Source of the DNA: Smallanthus sonchifolius
Taxonomy: Eukaryota > Streptophyta > Magnoliopsida > Asterales > Asteraceae
NCBI GenBank assembly: GCA_023525975.1
Contig: CM042039.1
Location: 19,560,501-19,624,500, forward strand
Reading direction: 5' to 3'
Length of the DNA stretch: 64,000 nucleotides
Part shown: positions 41,655-53,091 of the stretch, piece by piece
Layout: each line of letters begins with the position of its first letter
Position numbering within the stretch: position 1 is the stretch's first letter
The notes under the pieces: model-generated
What the model was told of the DNA's origin: nothing
Seen by the model: the letters and a program-made list of their open reading frames with translations, nothing else
Databases searched by the model: none
Position numbers and translations under genes: made by a program

Positions 41655-43852
41655 TGATCTGCAAAAACACACAAAAAACATAGTAAGAACAACACGTATC
41701 ATTGGAAACAGATAAACATGACTCAGTATAGCAGTTACTCTTTGAACAGAATTTCAGACTTAGGAATTTTTGCCAAGTGTTGGTCCTGCGTACTTAGCAA
41801 GTAAGCAGGAGTTTCCTCTTGCGTACTTAACAAGTACGCATGAAGTGCTTCTTGCGTACTTGTTAAGTACGCAGGAAACGTACTTGGTGAAAAATCCAGA
41901 AGTTTGAAATTCAAACAATGTTCAAAAATTGGTGTGTATTGGGTCACCACTAGGTCGGAATAAATGATTCTAACCTATGGGACCAACAACAACACCACAT
42001 ACTACTATACATGACCAATTTTGACCTAAAAATGTTCGACCGAACCACTGTCGGTTCAACTTCATGCATAAGGTCAAAATCAAAGACTAAAAAGGACGAT
42101 TAAGGGTCGATTATGTGATCTATTCATGTTTAATGACAATAGGTTACCCAAAAAACCCTCAAATTGCCCTAAAAATCATGGTTTGAACCTAGATTTTCTT
42201 AGTCAAGAATCGGTCCACAGTCACGAGTTTTTGTGGTTGGATTAAGCCCAAAATCTCACCAAATCGATGTTAACAGATGATGAAACTTGTAGTGGTACGA
42301 AAAATCGGATTGGTACACTTGGATTTTTGAGTAAGTTTGCAGAGGGAAAAATCTGTTTGAATGTGGTGAAAACCCTGAAAACTTCTAAGTCCTCTTTTTA
42401 TACTCAACACTAAAAGGCCCTGCGTACTTAAGGTTTTAACTCTTCCGTACTTACAAGTGCGCAAGACTTAACTCTTGCGTACTTGTTAAGTACGCAGGGC
42501 TTACCTCATGCGCATTTACAAGTACGCCCAAACCCTTAAGTGCGCAAACTTTCAACTCAAATTTACGAAGTTTTCAAGTCAAATAACGAACAAGTTAAAA
42601 ATATTCAATCAAGAGGATTCAAATACAATTCAGGAAGGTTAAACCCAAATATTTTTGGCTTTTCTGAATAAAATTGAACTATGCATAAACTTAAAATCTT
42701 TTTGATATTTTCTAATAGAAATATACAAGTATTCACACAAACTATTTTTGATCAAAGACACGAGTAGAGGATCATATCAGGCTATCTTTTAGCAAAAATG
42801 ATACAATATAAACATCAAAGAATATGGGATCATGTCATGGATTACTATTTATTCATACGTAATAAGCACGTAAACAAGTAATTCAAGTTGACAATATTAT
42901 AAGATTTGAAACTATACGCATCTTTGTATCACATTCTTGTGTATTAAGGTATTATTTATAAGATATACAACGTGTACCCCAATGATATGCTATACTAATG
43001 TAAATTGCATTATCTCAAGGCATCTAAGATTTTCCCAATAATTTTCTAAATTTTTAGAATGAAGTTACATCAATTAGCACAGGAAAAATCAAGCAGAATC
43101 CATAAGGATTATCAGGAATCATAAGATTCAGAATCAAGTGATTCATTTGTCTTGGTTTCATTTGATTTTCTTCATTGAATATTGGTATGATGATTCAGGA
43201 TAATATATATGGAGTTTGATTTTTAAGGTAAGGGGATCCAACTTTTATCTGGATTTGATTTCAATGAATCAGGAGTGATTCAAGGGTGAATACATGCTCA
43301 ACGATTAATGTAGAGACATGTCTTGATTCAATCTCTCCTAGCATACTTGTGAGTATGGGCACTGAGATGAACCGCATTAGTTGTGCTAACGACATAACCA
43401 GAAACTGACCTCAAAAGAAAATTATTGCCAAAATCTAACATCCTATATCTGATAATGATCTTTTCTATTCTTTTACGCACACATACTTGCAAACATGGGT
43501 TCAAATCACAGTTGTAATTTAGATATAGTTTCCACACTACTAGTGATTCAAAGACGCATACAGCCTACTGACAATTTAAATTACTTGTAAATAAGCAGAT
43601 TAAAAACATAATAAGTTAAACCATTAAGTAAGCATGACGCAATCATTTCCCATATGAGCAGTCTGTGACGTTTAGAACATTTCTGATGTACTATCATTTC
43701 CTTTTTTTTAAGTCAACTTTGAAATTTTCTCCATTTTCTAATTTGTTTTTGTTTTTGTAAAATATTTTGAAACTTAAAAGAACTATACAGAAAATTTAAA
43801 AGAAATAAAATTTAACTTCCATGAATTGAATTGATTTACGAAAAATTAATTT
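41655..43852 (-). other. Noncoding block of element G between pol and the aORF
   Basis: No supported gene. TGCGTACTT/AAGTACGCA-type inverted-repeat units lie at about 41785-41880 and 42418-42545. The part at 42650-43740 aligns with the noncoding blocks of F and D in places (for example around 43440-43530 and 43630-43670). At the aORF end is a splice-acceptor-like run on the minus strand (41658-41690). Confidence 0.7.
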
Positions 43853-45495
43853 TCACTCAGGATTGAACATTCCTATCAAGTTGACAAGATGCTCAAAACT
43901 AGATCGATCAAATGCCTTTGTGAAAAGGTCAGCAAGATTGTCATCCGTGTGAACTTTTACAAGTTCAATTAAATGCTTTTCAGCACAATCACGGATGAAA
44001 TGATGGCGAATCTCTATATGTTTAGTTTTGGAGTGTTTCACCGGGTTATTTGTGATGGACATGGTGGCATTGTTGTCAATGAATAGAGGAGTTCGAGTGA
44101 AGTTTAAGCCATAGTCTCTCAACTGCTGCTGAATCCACAGTATCTGAGAACAACCGCTCGCTGCAGCAATGTGACAGAAACCGTTGACTGCTTCTTACAC
44201 TGCCAGGAGACCATACCAGAAGTTGACTTTCTGTCAAGGTTACAACCGCCATAATCTGAATCAGTGTAGGCTTTGAAGTCGAATGACTGCTTCTTAGAGT
44301 ACCAAAGACCTAATCGGGGTTTCCCTTTCAGAAATCTGAAAATCCTCTTCACGGCTATCATATGTGACTCATTCGGTTGAGACTGAAACCTTGAGCACAA
44401 GCACACAGCAAACATTATATCGGGTCTTGAAGCTGTGAGATACATAAGTGATCCGATCATCCCACGGTACAATCTGCTATCTACATCCTTTCCATCTTTG
44501 TCAGGATGCAGACCATGATTGACTGGGATAGGTGTGCCATAAGTACTGCTATCTATCATCTTGTATTTTGAGAAGATGTCCTGCACATACTTTGTTTGAT
44601 GTAGATAAATGCCATCCTCTCTTTGACTGACTTGCAGACCCAGGAAGTATGACAATTCACCCATGTTACTCATTTCGAACTTGGACTTCATCACCTTTTC
44701 GAATTCCCTACACATCCCTTCATTGGTAGATCCAAAAATAATGTCATCGACGTATACTTGTACAAGAAGAATGTCACCTCCTGCTTTCCTAATGAAGAGA
44801 CTCGAGTCAATCTGTCCACGGTCGAAACCATTAGACAGTAAATGCATAGATAATGTCTCATACCATGCCCGCGGAGCTTGATGAAGACCATAAAGTGCTT
44901 TGTCGAGCTTATACACTTTATTGATATTATGCGGATCTTCAAAACCGGGAGGTTGAGTGACATAGACCTCTTCATGAACTTTACCATAAAGTAAAGCACT
45001 CTTCACATCAAGTTGATAGACCTTGAAGCCGACATATGTGGCATAAGCCAAGAACAGTCGAATGGCCTCAATTCTAGCAACTAGGGCATATGCTTCTGTG
45101 TAATCCAAGCCCTCTTGTTGGTAAAAACCCTGAACAACCAACCTTGCTTTGTTCTTCACAACAACATGACGATCACCCGTCTTGCATTTGAACACCCATC
45201 TGGTTCCAATTGGCTGAAAGCCTTTTGGTAAGTCAACCAAATCCCACACGTGCAACTTTTGAAAACGAGACAATTCATCTTGCATCGCCTCAATACATCA
45301 GTTGTTAGTGAGAGCCTCCTTCAGATTCTTCGGCTCTAACTGGGACACGAATGCAGCATGCAGACATGTTTCCATGACACCAGTGTCAAATATCTCTGTG
45401 TAAAGACTGGTGTTCTCAGTGATGGTTCGATGACGAGTCTGAACACCGGCATAAGGATCACCAATAATGTTGTCGATTGGATAATTCCTATGCAC
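43853..45495 (-). pseudogene. Copia reverse transcriptase and RNase H of element G
   Basis: Readable parts from right to left: linker (45298-45495), RT from MQDELSRFQKLHVWDLVDLP (45285) with VVKNKARLVVQGF, PPGFEDP, ALYGLHQAPRAWYE, catalytic YVDDII, SYFLGLQVSQ, SLMYLTASRPDI, and RNase H YTDSDYGGC. Between KSTSG and MVSWQCKKQ about eight residues are missing. A deletion near 44170 then shifts the frame and removes the STCEAEY-type motif. The end (43853-44122, RDYGLNF ... IGMFNPE) is in another frame. A stop lies near 45295. Confidence 0.88.
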
Positions 45496-45516
45496 TCTCG
45501 TCTCCGGTACAATCGG

Positions 45517-47202
45517 TTACTGAATTTCTGGATCTAGATTCGTGCTCAACTCCCCCATTTCCTGTGTTCCAGAGGAAGAAGATTCAATGTTAATTGGATC
45601 AGCTGGAGCTTCATTTCCTACAGTTGTGTTAGGATTAGCTGGAGCGTCATCTCTAACAACAAGAACATCTTCACTGTTATCACTGTCATGAGTTCCAGAT
45701 GTAGATGCAGCATTAGAATCAGGAGTTACAATCGGTACAGTAGCACGAGTAGAGAAGCTGGAGTCATTTTCGCCACCCAATAATTCATAAACATTTGCAG
45801 CGTTAACTGCAGATAGATCAGGAAGATTGAATGACTTGAATAGCGCATCATAATCAAAACCCCAAGCTGGACCTGTTGGTTCGGGTGGAATGTTGTGTTT
45901 ACTGCAATCCACTTCAAACCATTCCTCGACAGTACGAGTTCCTATGTTGTACACTCTCTTGCAAGGCGAGTTGGCAACGTATCCTAAGAAGATGCCTTCC
46001 ATCGCTTATGCATGAAACTTAGACTGGCGGTCTTTGTACTGTAGCAACAAGGAACATGGACTACCAAAAGGAACTAGGTAATCAAGATTGGGAAGTCGAT
46101 TGTTGATCAACTCATAAAAAGTCTTGTTGTGCCTTTTCACAACCAGAACTCTGTTTAAGACGTGACAAGCTGTATTAACGGCTTCTGCCCAGAAAGTGAC
46201 AGGAAGCTTTGCATCCGACATCATAGTCCTTGCAGTCTCAATGAGTGTTCTGTTCTTCCGTTCAGCAACTCCATTCTGCTGAGGCGTGTACGGCGCATTG
46301 AATTCGTGACGGATCCCTTTCTTGAGACAGAAAAGATCCATCAAATTATTCTTGAACTCAGTTCCGTTGTCTCTCCTTATCCTTCTAACTTTCAGCTTGC
46401 AAAGAGATTCCAAGCTCAGGATCAAATATTGAAGAATATCAGCAGTCTCGTCTTTAGTACCTAATAAGTGCACCCAAGAAAAACATTAGAAATCATCAGT
46501 TACAACTAGACAGAACGACTTACCTCCAATACTCCTGATACTTATGGGGCCAAACAGATCTATGTGTAATAGCTCCAAAGGGGTATCAATAGAGTTTTGG
46601 AGCATGGGCTTGTGAGACTTCCGTTGCTGTTTGCCCTTTTTACAAGGCATATAGTCATCTGCAACGGTAAATCTCAGCTTAGTAACCCCGGTTACCAAAC
46701 CGTTTCGGACAAGATGGTTCATTTTACGATACGAAATATGTCCGAGTTTCATATGCCACAAAATGGAGTCTAGCTCTGTCGCTTTTGTAAGAAAGCAAGT
46801 AGCAACTGATGAGGTGGTTGTTGCCACGCTCATATTGATCTGATAGGTGTCGTTTATTCTTGGCGCTCTCATCAGGATCCAATCTTCGGAAACTTCAAAA
46901 CAAGGTTTGAGAATCAGGCATTCTGACTTGTCAAACATCATCGAGTACTCCTTGTCACACATTTGGGAAACACTCAACAGGTTATGCTTCAGCTGCTCAC
47001 AAAAGTTGACATTGTCAAAGCTGACACAACCGTTCGAAACCACGCCTTGACAAGTGATACTGCCGCCTTTTTCTCCGGCAAAGGCCACATAGCCGCCTCT
47101 GAATGGTTTAACGTCTTGAAGCAGGGCCATGTTTCCTGTTATGTGCCGGGAGCATCCACTATCTACATACCAGCGGTTAGAGATAGTACCCTTCGGACGT
47201 CC
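45517..47202 (-). pseudogene. Copia protease and integrase of element G
   Basis: The protease string WYVDSGCSRHITGN is at about 47130-47170, followed by GGYVAFAGEKGGSI. The integrase zinc finger (SILWHMKLGHISYRKMNHLV ... CKKGKQ) keeps both His and Cys pairs. The core has IDLFGPISIRSIGGKSFC and VVTDDF, then a stop at 46486-46488; the frame then continues with IRRDNGTEF and YTPQQNGVAERKN. Another stop precedes MEGIFLGYVANS (46003-46005). The acidic tail (45517-45860) ends at a stop near 45517. Frames match throughout, so the damage is by single stop codons. Confidence 0.88.
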
Positions 47203-47232
47203 CTGCACGAGTAACAAAAGAATTAGTTAGAT
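47200..47232 (-). promoter_or_regulatory. Splice-acceptor-like sequence at the G gag-pol boundary
   Basis: On the minus strand the gag end and stop read TCTAACTAA. A T-rich stretch and GTGCAG|GG follow (AG complement at 47203-47204). Pol begins directly after with GRPKGTIS in phase 0, as in F. This is the same layout as 31359-31388, in a clearly different family. Confidence 0.55.
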
Positions 47233-50200
47233 TTGGAGACCCAAGCCATTGTGGTCTTGGGTCGTCCATCCTTTTCAAAATAAACTACTTCCTTTAACTC
47301 ACAGTCGTGATGACTGTTCAAAACGGATGAACCTTTTAAAGAATTAAAACTAGGAGATTGAGAAGTTTTGGATTTGGCAGTCCAGGATCTCTTCTGTTTC
47401 TTAACCGGAACAGGAGACTTTGGTACAACAACAGCAGGTGAACTTGTGGAAGCTTCACCTGATTGAACTGAAATCAGCTGTTCCAGCTTTCTCAACCTTT
47501 TGTTCCTTCTTCTTCTCTATGGCTTTGAGAGTCATGCCACAGGTTTCTCACCAGTACGTGTACTACCAGAGGTAGATACACGAGGTACAGCAGGTTGCGT
47601 TACCTTTCTTGAAACATATGGTTTAGCTTCGGATTTGATGTTAGGCTTTACCATAGGTTTGACTGGTGGTTTCACCACATTTTGCTTTGGACATTTGGGA
47701 GGGGTCACTGATGGCGACTTAGGGATAACAGCTGGTTGTGAACAACATGTCGTTTCCCTAGGTTCTTTGAAGGACAGTTCACAAAAATGTGACCAACCAA
47801 GCCACAGTTAAAACAATTACTCTTGTCTACATAAGTTCTCCGGTAAGGCTCATTAGATCTGGCCTTAGATAACTCAGCATTATGAGAAGGAGGAGTTGGT
47901 TTATGAACATTAGTCTGAACCTTAACAGTTTGGTTTTTGGGAGTATAATATTTTTCCAAATTTTCTTTATACCCAAGCCCATATTGAGCTGAAAAAGCTT
48001 CTTTCTTTGCTTGGTTAAGACTTTTATACCCCCATAAAGCATTACCTTTAGATTATCATTTGTTTCAATGATATCGAGTTCAGTTAAAATGCAATTATCA
48101 CCATTAGGGATAACGTTTTTCTTTACCTTTTGTTCAGTCAAAAACTCCTCAGATACTACTCCTTCAGGGCAAGATTTAACCGAACCATCTTCGGAAGCAA
48201 TAACGAACTCCTCACTAGATGTGGAGTTAGCCTTACTTGAGGATTCATCCTTGTTAAGGGAATCATCCTTATCAGAGGACTCTCTAGACAAGTGAGATCA
48301 ATGTCTATTAAACTATTGACAAACTTCCCGCTTACTGGTGGAGGAATGGCATTAGTACCCAGCCCTAACCCATTCATTTGTCTCACTACAGATTCGTCGT
48401 GTTCCACCACAAAACGAGAGTTTTCAACTTCTCATTAGCACATTTTAACTGCAAGATCTCATTTTACAGTTTGTTGATTTCATTGTTCCGTTTTTCTAAC
48501 CCCCTGTATGCAACATCTAAGTGAAGCTGTTGATCGCTTATTTTTAAAGAATATTCACATTTTTCCTTTTTCAACATTTCAATAGAATCTCTAAAACGTT
48601 TTTCATTTTCTTTATAGTTTAGAGCTGCCATACTTAGGGGTTCGATTTTGTCTTGGAGCCTAGAATTTTCAAGTTTTAGCCCTAGACATTTAGAACATGA
48701 AATAACAGAAAAGGGGTTACAATCTACCTCAGAAGATGAGCTTGTTGCTTCTCCAATGGCCATGAGAGCAACAGCAGTAGTCGATTCCTCATTATCGGCT
48801 ACAGGTGCTTCCAATTCTTTAGCTTCCTTCACCTCCTCTGTAGCAACAGTAGTAGACTCTTCTAGGTCAGCCATAGAAGCTTCCCTTTTCTCTGCTTCCA
48901 TCATCTCCATGATCTCAGCCATGAGACCAACCTGGTTTTGTGCGATGATGGGATCCTCAAGATGAACACCCCAGTCAAAGCTGTCGTCCTGTTGGGCTAC
49001 CAGTGCATTGGACTTTCCACCTTGGCTTTGATTGTGGTGGTTTAGATTGTTGTGGCCATGGCTGTTTCCTTGGCTGGGTCGGGTAAAACCAGAGGCAGGT
49101 GCTCTGTCTTTCTGACACTCACGAGCAAAGTGTCCATAGTTCAGACACTTGTAGCATTTGGCCTTAGATTTGTCAAACCCGACCTTGGCATTAGGATGCC
49201 CGCCAATAAACTTTCTTCCTGTTCTGTTCAAAAAATGCTTGGCTCTCCTCAATAGCATGGCCATATTCCATTGAATATCCATGTCCTCCATGTCATCAGG
49301 ATCCACTTAATTAAAATCTTCTTCAATCGTCTCGGGATCAGTAAGCTTGCCACCTATGAAGTTTTCATACGCAAGCATACAAGATGAGAAAAGTGCTACA
49401 TGATCTTCAACTATTCTGGCTATAGCTGATTGGTTAGCTGAAGACGCAGCAGGAGGATTTCTTGAGGTATGTTGATGATGAGACCCCAACCCTGATCCAG
49501 ATGCATAGCATGCATGACCACCACAACCAGTTGAGTGGTCTTCTTTAGTAGGGTTTCCAGTGAGGAGTGCAATTCCAGAGCCCGATGACTTAGATGTAGA
49601 AGTCGTCCCATGATACATAGAAGGGTCTTGTATCTGGGGTCTTCCAGAGCTCTCCTTTCTTCTTAGGTTCATGTCATGAGCTTGAACCTTTCCTATTGCT
49701 TCCTCTACTGTCAACTCATAGAATTTAGGATTTTCCCTCATCGGGGTTGTGTACATCTCAAATTTGGGTGGTAAAGCATCCAAAACATTTCCACCATCTC
49801 TTCATCTGGATAACTGAGTTCAAAAGCCTTCAACTCAGTCTGTAGATGATAGAATCTAGAGATGAAGTCATCTAAAGATTCGTTCTCTAAAAATCTGAAG
49901 CACACATACTGCTTCGTGAGAAGATCCCTCTTACTCTTCTTGATGTCACTATTTCCTTCGAATCTTTTCTGTAAAGCTTTCCAAAGATCCTTGGAATTGC
50001 ATAACCTCAGAAACTGTGGAACAATTCCCAAGTTAATGCCATAGTGATCGAACCAAGTGCCTTCTTTTCATGATCATAAGCTTTCTTTTCTTCTTCATTG
50101 AGTTTAGAGATAGGCTTGGGCATGGCTTCATCAAGATAGATGTGTGTGGGATGCTTATATCCCTCAAGGATTGGTATCCATAGCGATGAGTCGGTATAAG

Positions 50201-50330
50201 AAATGTAGTGCTCAAAACATGCTTTCCAATTAGAATAATCGTTCACGTTTAGCAACTTTGGTGGTTTATGTGGTGTACCGATCTCATTATCATAATTTAA
50301 CAGGTTTCCAAGATTCTGAAGATTCGACAT
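47223..50330 (-). pseudogene. gag of Copia element G
   Basis: The start is ATG 50328-50330 (MSNLQNLGNLLNYDNEIG). Open pieces are 50007-50330, 49738-50031, 49307-49783, 48464-49306, 48156-48410, 47827-48291, 47705-47959 and 47223-47495. The breaks are frameshifts or stops. Domains in order: capsid-like region (ACFEHYISYTDSSLW, DLWKALQKRFEGNSD, LENESLDDFISRFYHL), IEEDF and MDIQWNMAML, first knuckle CYKCLNYGHFAREC (about 49150), acidic region with EESTTV repeats, coiled coil (48464-48640), second knuckle CFNCGLVGHIFVNC (about 47790), basic tail, and GRPKTTMAWVSKSN with stop at 47223-47225. Unlike F, both knuckles are intact. Confidence 0.88.
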
Positions 50331-50897
50331 AGTGAACACTTAGTTAAATTTCAGAAAAGTCAGACACAGTTGCGCACTTGATCTTGGCCTTGCGCACTTG
50401 AGAAATGGTCCAACGTATTTAGATTTCCTCTTGCGTACTTGTAAGTACGCAGGATTAAATGTAAGTACGCAGGATATAACTTAAGTTCGCACAAGTTCAG
50501 TCTTGCGCACTTATAAGTACGCAGGAGATAAGTCTTGCGTATTTAGTAAGTACGCACAAAACTGTACTTTTTGCCATAAATGGTAAGTACGCAGGATACC
50601 TTTTCAGCAACTCTCACCAAACTTTTCCGGTTACCTGAAACTCGCCGGAGATGGTAAAAATTGGTCTGATGATCAATGCAAATGAGCCAAAGGGTCAGAA
50701 ACTTGTTTCTAACCAACCTTTGATACACAAAACACTCAAATACACAACAAAAATCAGTTTTTGAGTGATTTTTGCTTCTAAAATAGTGCTCAAGAGCTAC
50801 CCCTGTTTTATCACAAAAATACCTCTTTTTTGCTTATAAAAACTCTCCAAACTCACTCACAACACTCGAAATCAGGAGCAAATGATCTGATACCACT
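50331..50897 (-). other. Leader of element G
   Basis: This noncoding leader lies between the 5' LTR and gag. The primer site is the complement of 50884-50895. Repeats of TTGCGCACTTG, TTGCGTACTT and AAGTACGCA occur at about 50375-50600, the same motif as in the LTR. No gene is seen. Confidence 0.82.
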
Positions 50898-51438
50898 TGT
50901 AGGTCTCTCGGGTGTGGCGGATCGTCACATGCAAGTGGGTCTACTAGTCAGACCGGGTGCGGAATGCCCGTGACTAGGCGGAGAGTCTAGCTAAACAAAG
51001 TAAACCGACAAGAGAAAACACTTTAAACGTTCTTTGTATTATAAACACTTGAAGGTTACAGAGAAAAGCACTGAGATTACAATCTGCGTATTTGCGTCTA
51101 AGCATGTGTACTTAACTTCTGTCAACCTATCCTATTTATACAAGACCTGATGCCTGCGCACTTAGCAAGTGCGCAGGGCAAAATGCTCTTGCATACTTAG
51201 CAAGTATGCAAAGTTACTCTTGCGTACTTGCCAAGTACGCATAAGCTTTCTCCTGCACTTACAAGTGCGCAAAACACTTGGAGAAATCTGCAACATTCAA
51301 TATGTAAAAGTAAATACAACTCGATAAACTAATACATAAAGACTCTTACATACAAAGACAATTACAAACTAAGACAAAACAACCTAAGACTAAGACTCTA
51401 TCTATCCAGAGTGTTTGTCACAGGAAAGTGCTTCAACA
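50898..51438 (-). repeat. 5' LTR of element G
   Basis: This is 541 bp, the same ends as the left LTR. Its three inverted-repeat units are TGCGCACTT/AAGTGCGCA (51155-51175), TGCATACTT/AAGTATGCA (51190-51210) and TGCGTACTT/AAGTACGCA (51221-51241). The middle unit has a different but still self-complementary sequence. The TATA box is the complement of 51131-51140. Confidence 0.95.
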
Positions 51439-52557
51439 GAAAATAGAATGTCTGGATGACATTGATGAATTATTCAATGACATTAAAGATGATGTGTCTG
51501 ATAATGAAGTGGAAGAAAGAGAGATAGCGGAGATAGAGATAGAGAAAAATAAAGATACTGTTACTTATGAAGGCAGTGATGGTCTTAATGTTCTTTAAAA
51601 CTTCATCCAAGATGATGTTATTCCTGAGTTTACTTATGAAGGAGTAACAGATTCTATGAACTCTATTGAAGATATCACTGTGCCTGAAGATACTGCTGAA
51701 TCCAAGCTGGATACTAATGATGGGAATGTTCAATCCAATATAGATGCTGAAGCTGATACTACTCACATTGTGTCTCCTAAGGTGAATGAAGAACTTGTGA
51801 TATACAGAAATACAGGATGACTAGAGAACAGTGGAGAGAAGTTGTGAATAGCTAGATGAAGGTGCTACCTAAGTCTCAAACACAACCTGCTCAGAAAGAA
51901 AAATATGTGAACAAAGAGAGGTGTGTTGGAAGAATCATAAGTTGGTTTTATGATAATGATACAAAATTATTTGCTATTACAAGATCTGATGGTGTTCAGT
52001 ACTTAAAGCCGAGGATCAAATATTTCAATACCTTGCCAAGGTGTGAAATGAATGGTCTAGATTCAAAACCACTTATTAATAGATCTAAGTTTGATTTAGC
52101 GGATGTGATTGCTAATCTGATCAAGAGAGAAGGTGGTTCGGGAAAGTACGAAAAGTTAAAGCCTCAGAAAGGAAAGAGAGTGAGGATAATAGATCAAAAG
52201 ACTGGGAAAGTGACCTGGAAGTACAAGTTCAAACCAGTACGTGCTGTACTCAAGATACCGTTGAAGAAGATTCCTCAAGATTTTCTTGGGAATATGAAAT
52301 GGTGGTATGTTGATGTTAATACTGGTGAAGCAAGGATTGAAGACAAAGATAATAAGGTCATTGTATGTTTCTATGATGCAATGAATCTTATCAATTTTTC
52401 AAAGAAAGATCAGAGAACGTTGAGAAAGAATGAAATCATGTTCACTGATGAATGGAGAGAACAAGGATTGCAGTATAAGAGAGTATTGGAGATATGTAGA
52501 AGATATGGAGTGCATGCAGGCAACAGATTACCGGATAATTGGAAAAGCTCATCATAA
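51439..52557 (+). pseudogene. Accessory ORF (aORF) of element F, C-terminal part
   Basis: This is the continuation of the aORF after element G. It begins in the duplicated target (GAAAA) and first encodes a very acidic segment (DDIDELFNDIKDDVSD, EVEEREIAEIEIEKN) broken by a stop near 51596-51598. From about 51815 the frame encodes a basic domain: FDLADVIANLIKREGGSGKY, EKLKPQKGKRVRI, KYKFKPVRAVLKIPLKKIPQ, DFLGNMKWWYVDVNTGEARI, FTDEWREQGLQYKRVLEICR. The same domain ends the aORF of G (39636-40211), so both ends of the protein are conserved. A stop lies just before the Met at 51856. It ends 41 bp before the 3' LTR. Confidence 0.78.
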
Positions 52558-52587
52558 AGACTAAAGACTGAAGATCAAGCTATTGTC

Positions 52588-52598
52588 AAGGGGGAGTT
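52588..52598 (+). other. Polypurine tract of element F
   Basis: AAGGGGGAGTT immediately precedes the 3' LTR (TGTTAGGACATAG). It would prime plus-strand DNA synthesis. The same CAAGGGGGAG sequence is found next to the 3' LTR in B, D and G. Confidence 0.85.
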
Positions 52599-53086
52599 TG
52601 TTAGGACATAGTTTGTAATGACAAAAGCTTTGTAATAGTTTAGATCTAATGTCTTTATGTTTTTGTATGTAATGTTCTAAGTGTTTTATACAAGTTATGC
52701 TAGAGGCGAACTTGTCAAGTTCGCCTAGTCTAACAGAGGCGAACTTGTTAAGTTCGCTTAGTCTATCTGAGGCGAACTTGTTAAGTTCGCTTAGTCTGTT
52801 AGAGATGAACTTGTTAAGTTCGCCTAATACAGATCAGATGTTTATATATAGAGGTTTACAGAGTCAGCCGTAGTAACTAGAACAGAGCGTTTAACAGAAG
52901 TGATCAAATTGTCTGATTGAGTCTGTAAACTCTATGATTGTTGGAATACAAGCTTGAATGTTATTTACATGATTGTTTCTATTATCTTTTGTGTATACAA
53001 TTGTTGATTCGGTTGGATTCCGCACTCCGCGTTAACAGTACGTCGTATCACGAGAACGATCCGTAGAAGAGCCATGTGGACCTACA
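52599..53086 (+). repeat. 3' LTR of element F
   Basis: This 488-bp LTR runs from TGTTAGGACATAG to GGACCTACA and is followed by GTCGG. Four inverted-repeat units lie at 52703-52825, one more than in the 5' LTR, and the TATA box at about 52841-52850. It differs from the 5' LTR at about 18 sites by eye besides the extra unit. Confidence 0.95.
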
Positions 53087-53091
53087 GTCGG

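Larger units (their letters stand above)
39034..51438 (-). mobile_element. Copia element G inserted in the aORF of F, target duplication GAAGA/GAAAA
   Basis: LTRs of 541 bp lie at 39034-39574 and 50898-51438. They differ at roughly 20 sites by eye. The flanks are GAAGA (39029-39033) and GAAAA (51439-51443), a duplication with one later change. The primer site (complement of GATCTGATACCA, 50884-50895) adjoins the right LTR, and the polypurine tract (complement of AACTCCCCCTTG, 39575-39586) adjoins the left. Order from right to left: leader, gag, protease, integrase, RT, RNase H, noncoding block, aORF. Every gene is broken. The aORF of F is continuous in frame across the insertion. Confidence 0.95.
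27289..53086 (+). mobile_element. Copia element F with target duplication GTCGG, host to G
   Basis: LTRs are at 27289-27747 and 52599-53086, with GTCGG flanking on both sides (27284-27288 and 53087-53091). A primer site TGGTATCAGAGC lies at 27750-27761, and the polypurine tract AAGGGGGA at 52588-52595. Internal order: leader, gag (28337-31367), protease-integrase-RT-RNase H (31386-34767), conserved noncoding block, and accessory ORF (37080-39033 and 51439-52557) interrupted by element G. Without G and its duplicated target it is ~13.4 kb. Gag and pol carry at least eight stops or frameshifts, so it is not autonomous now. It is the closest full-length relative of the gag-only elements B and D. 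Confidence 0.95.

Noticed and set aside
51470..51766. Minus-strand ORF rich in Ile/Ser/Phe with a membrane-like profile
   Set aside because: It is the antisense of the acidic GAT/GAA-rich part of the F aORF. Hydrophobicity is a by-product of the opposite strand.
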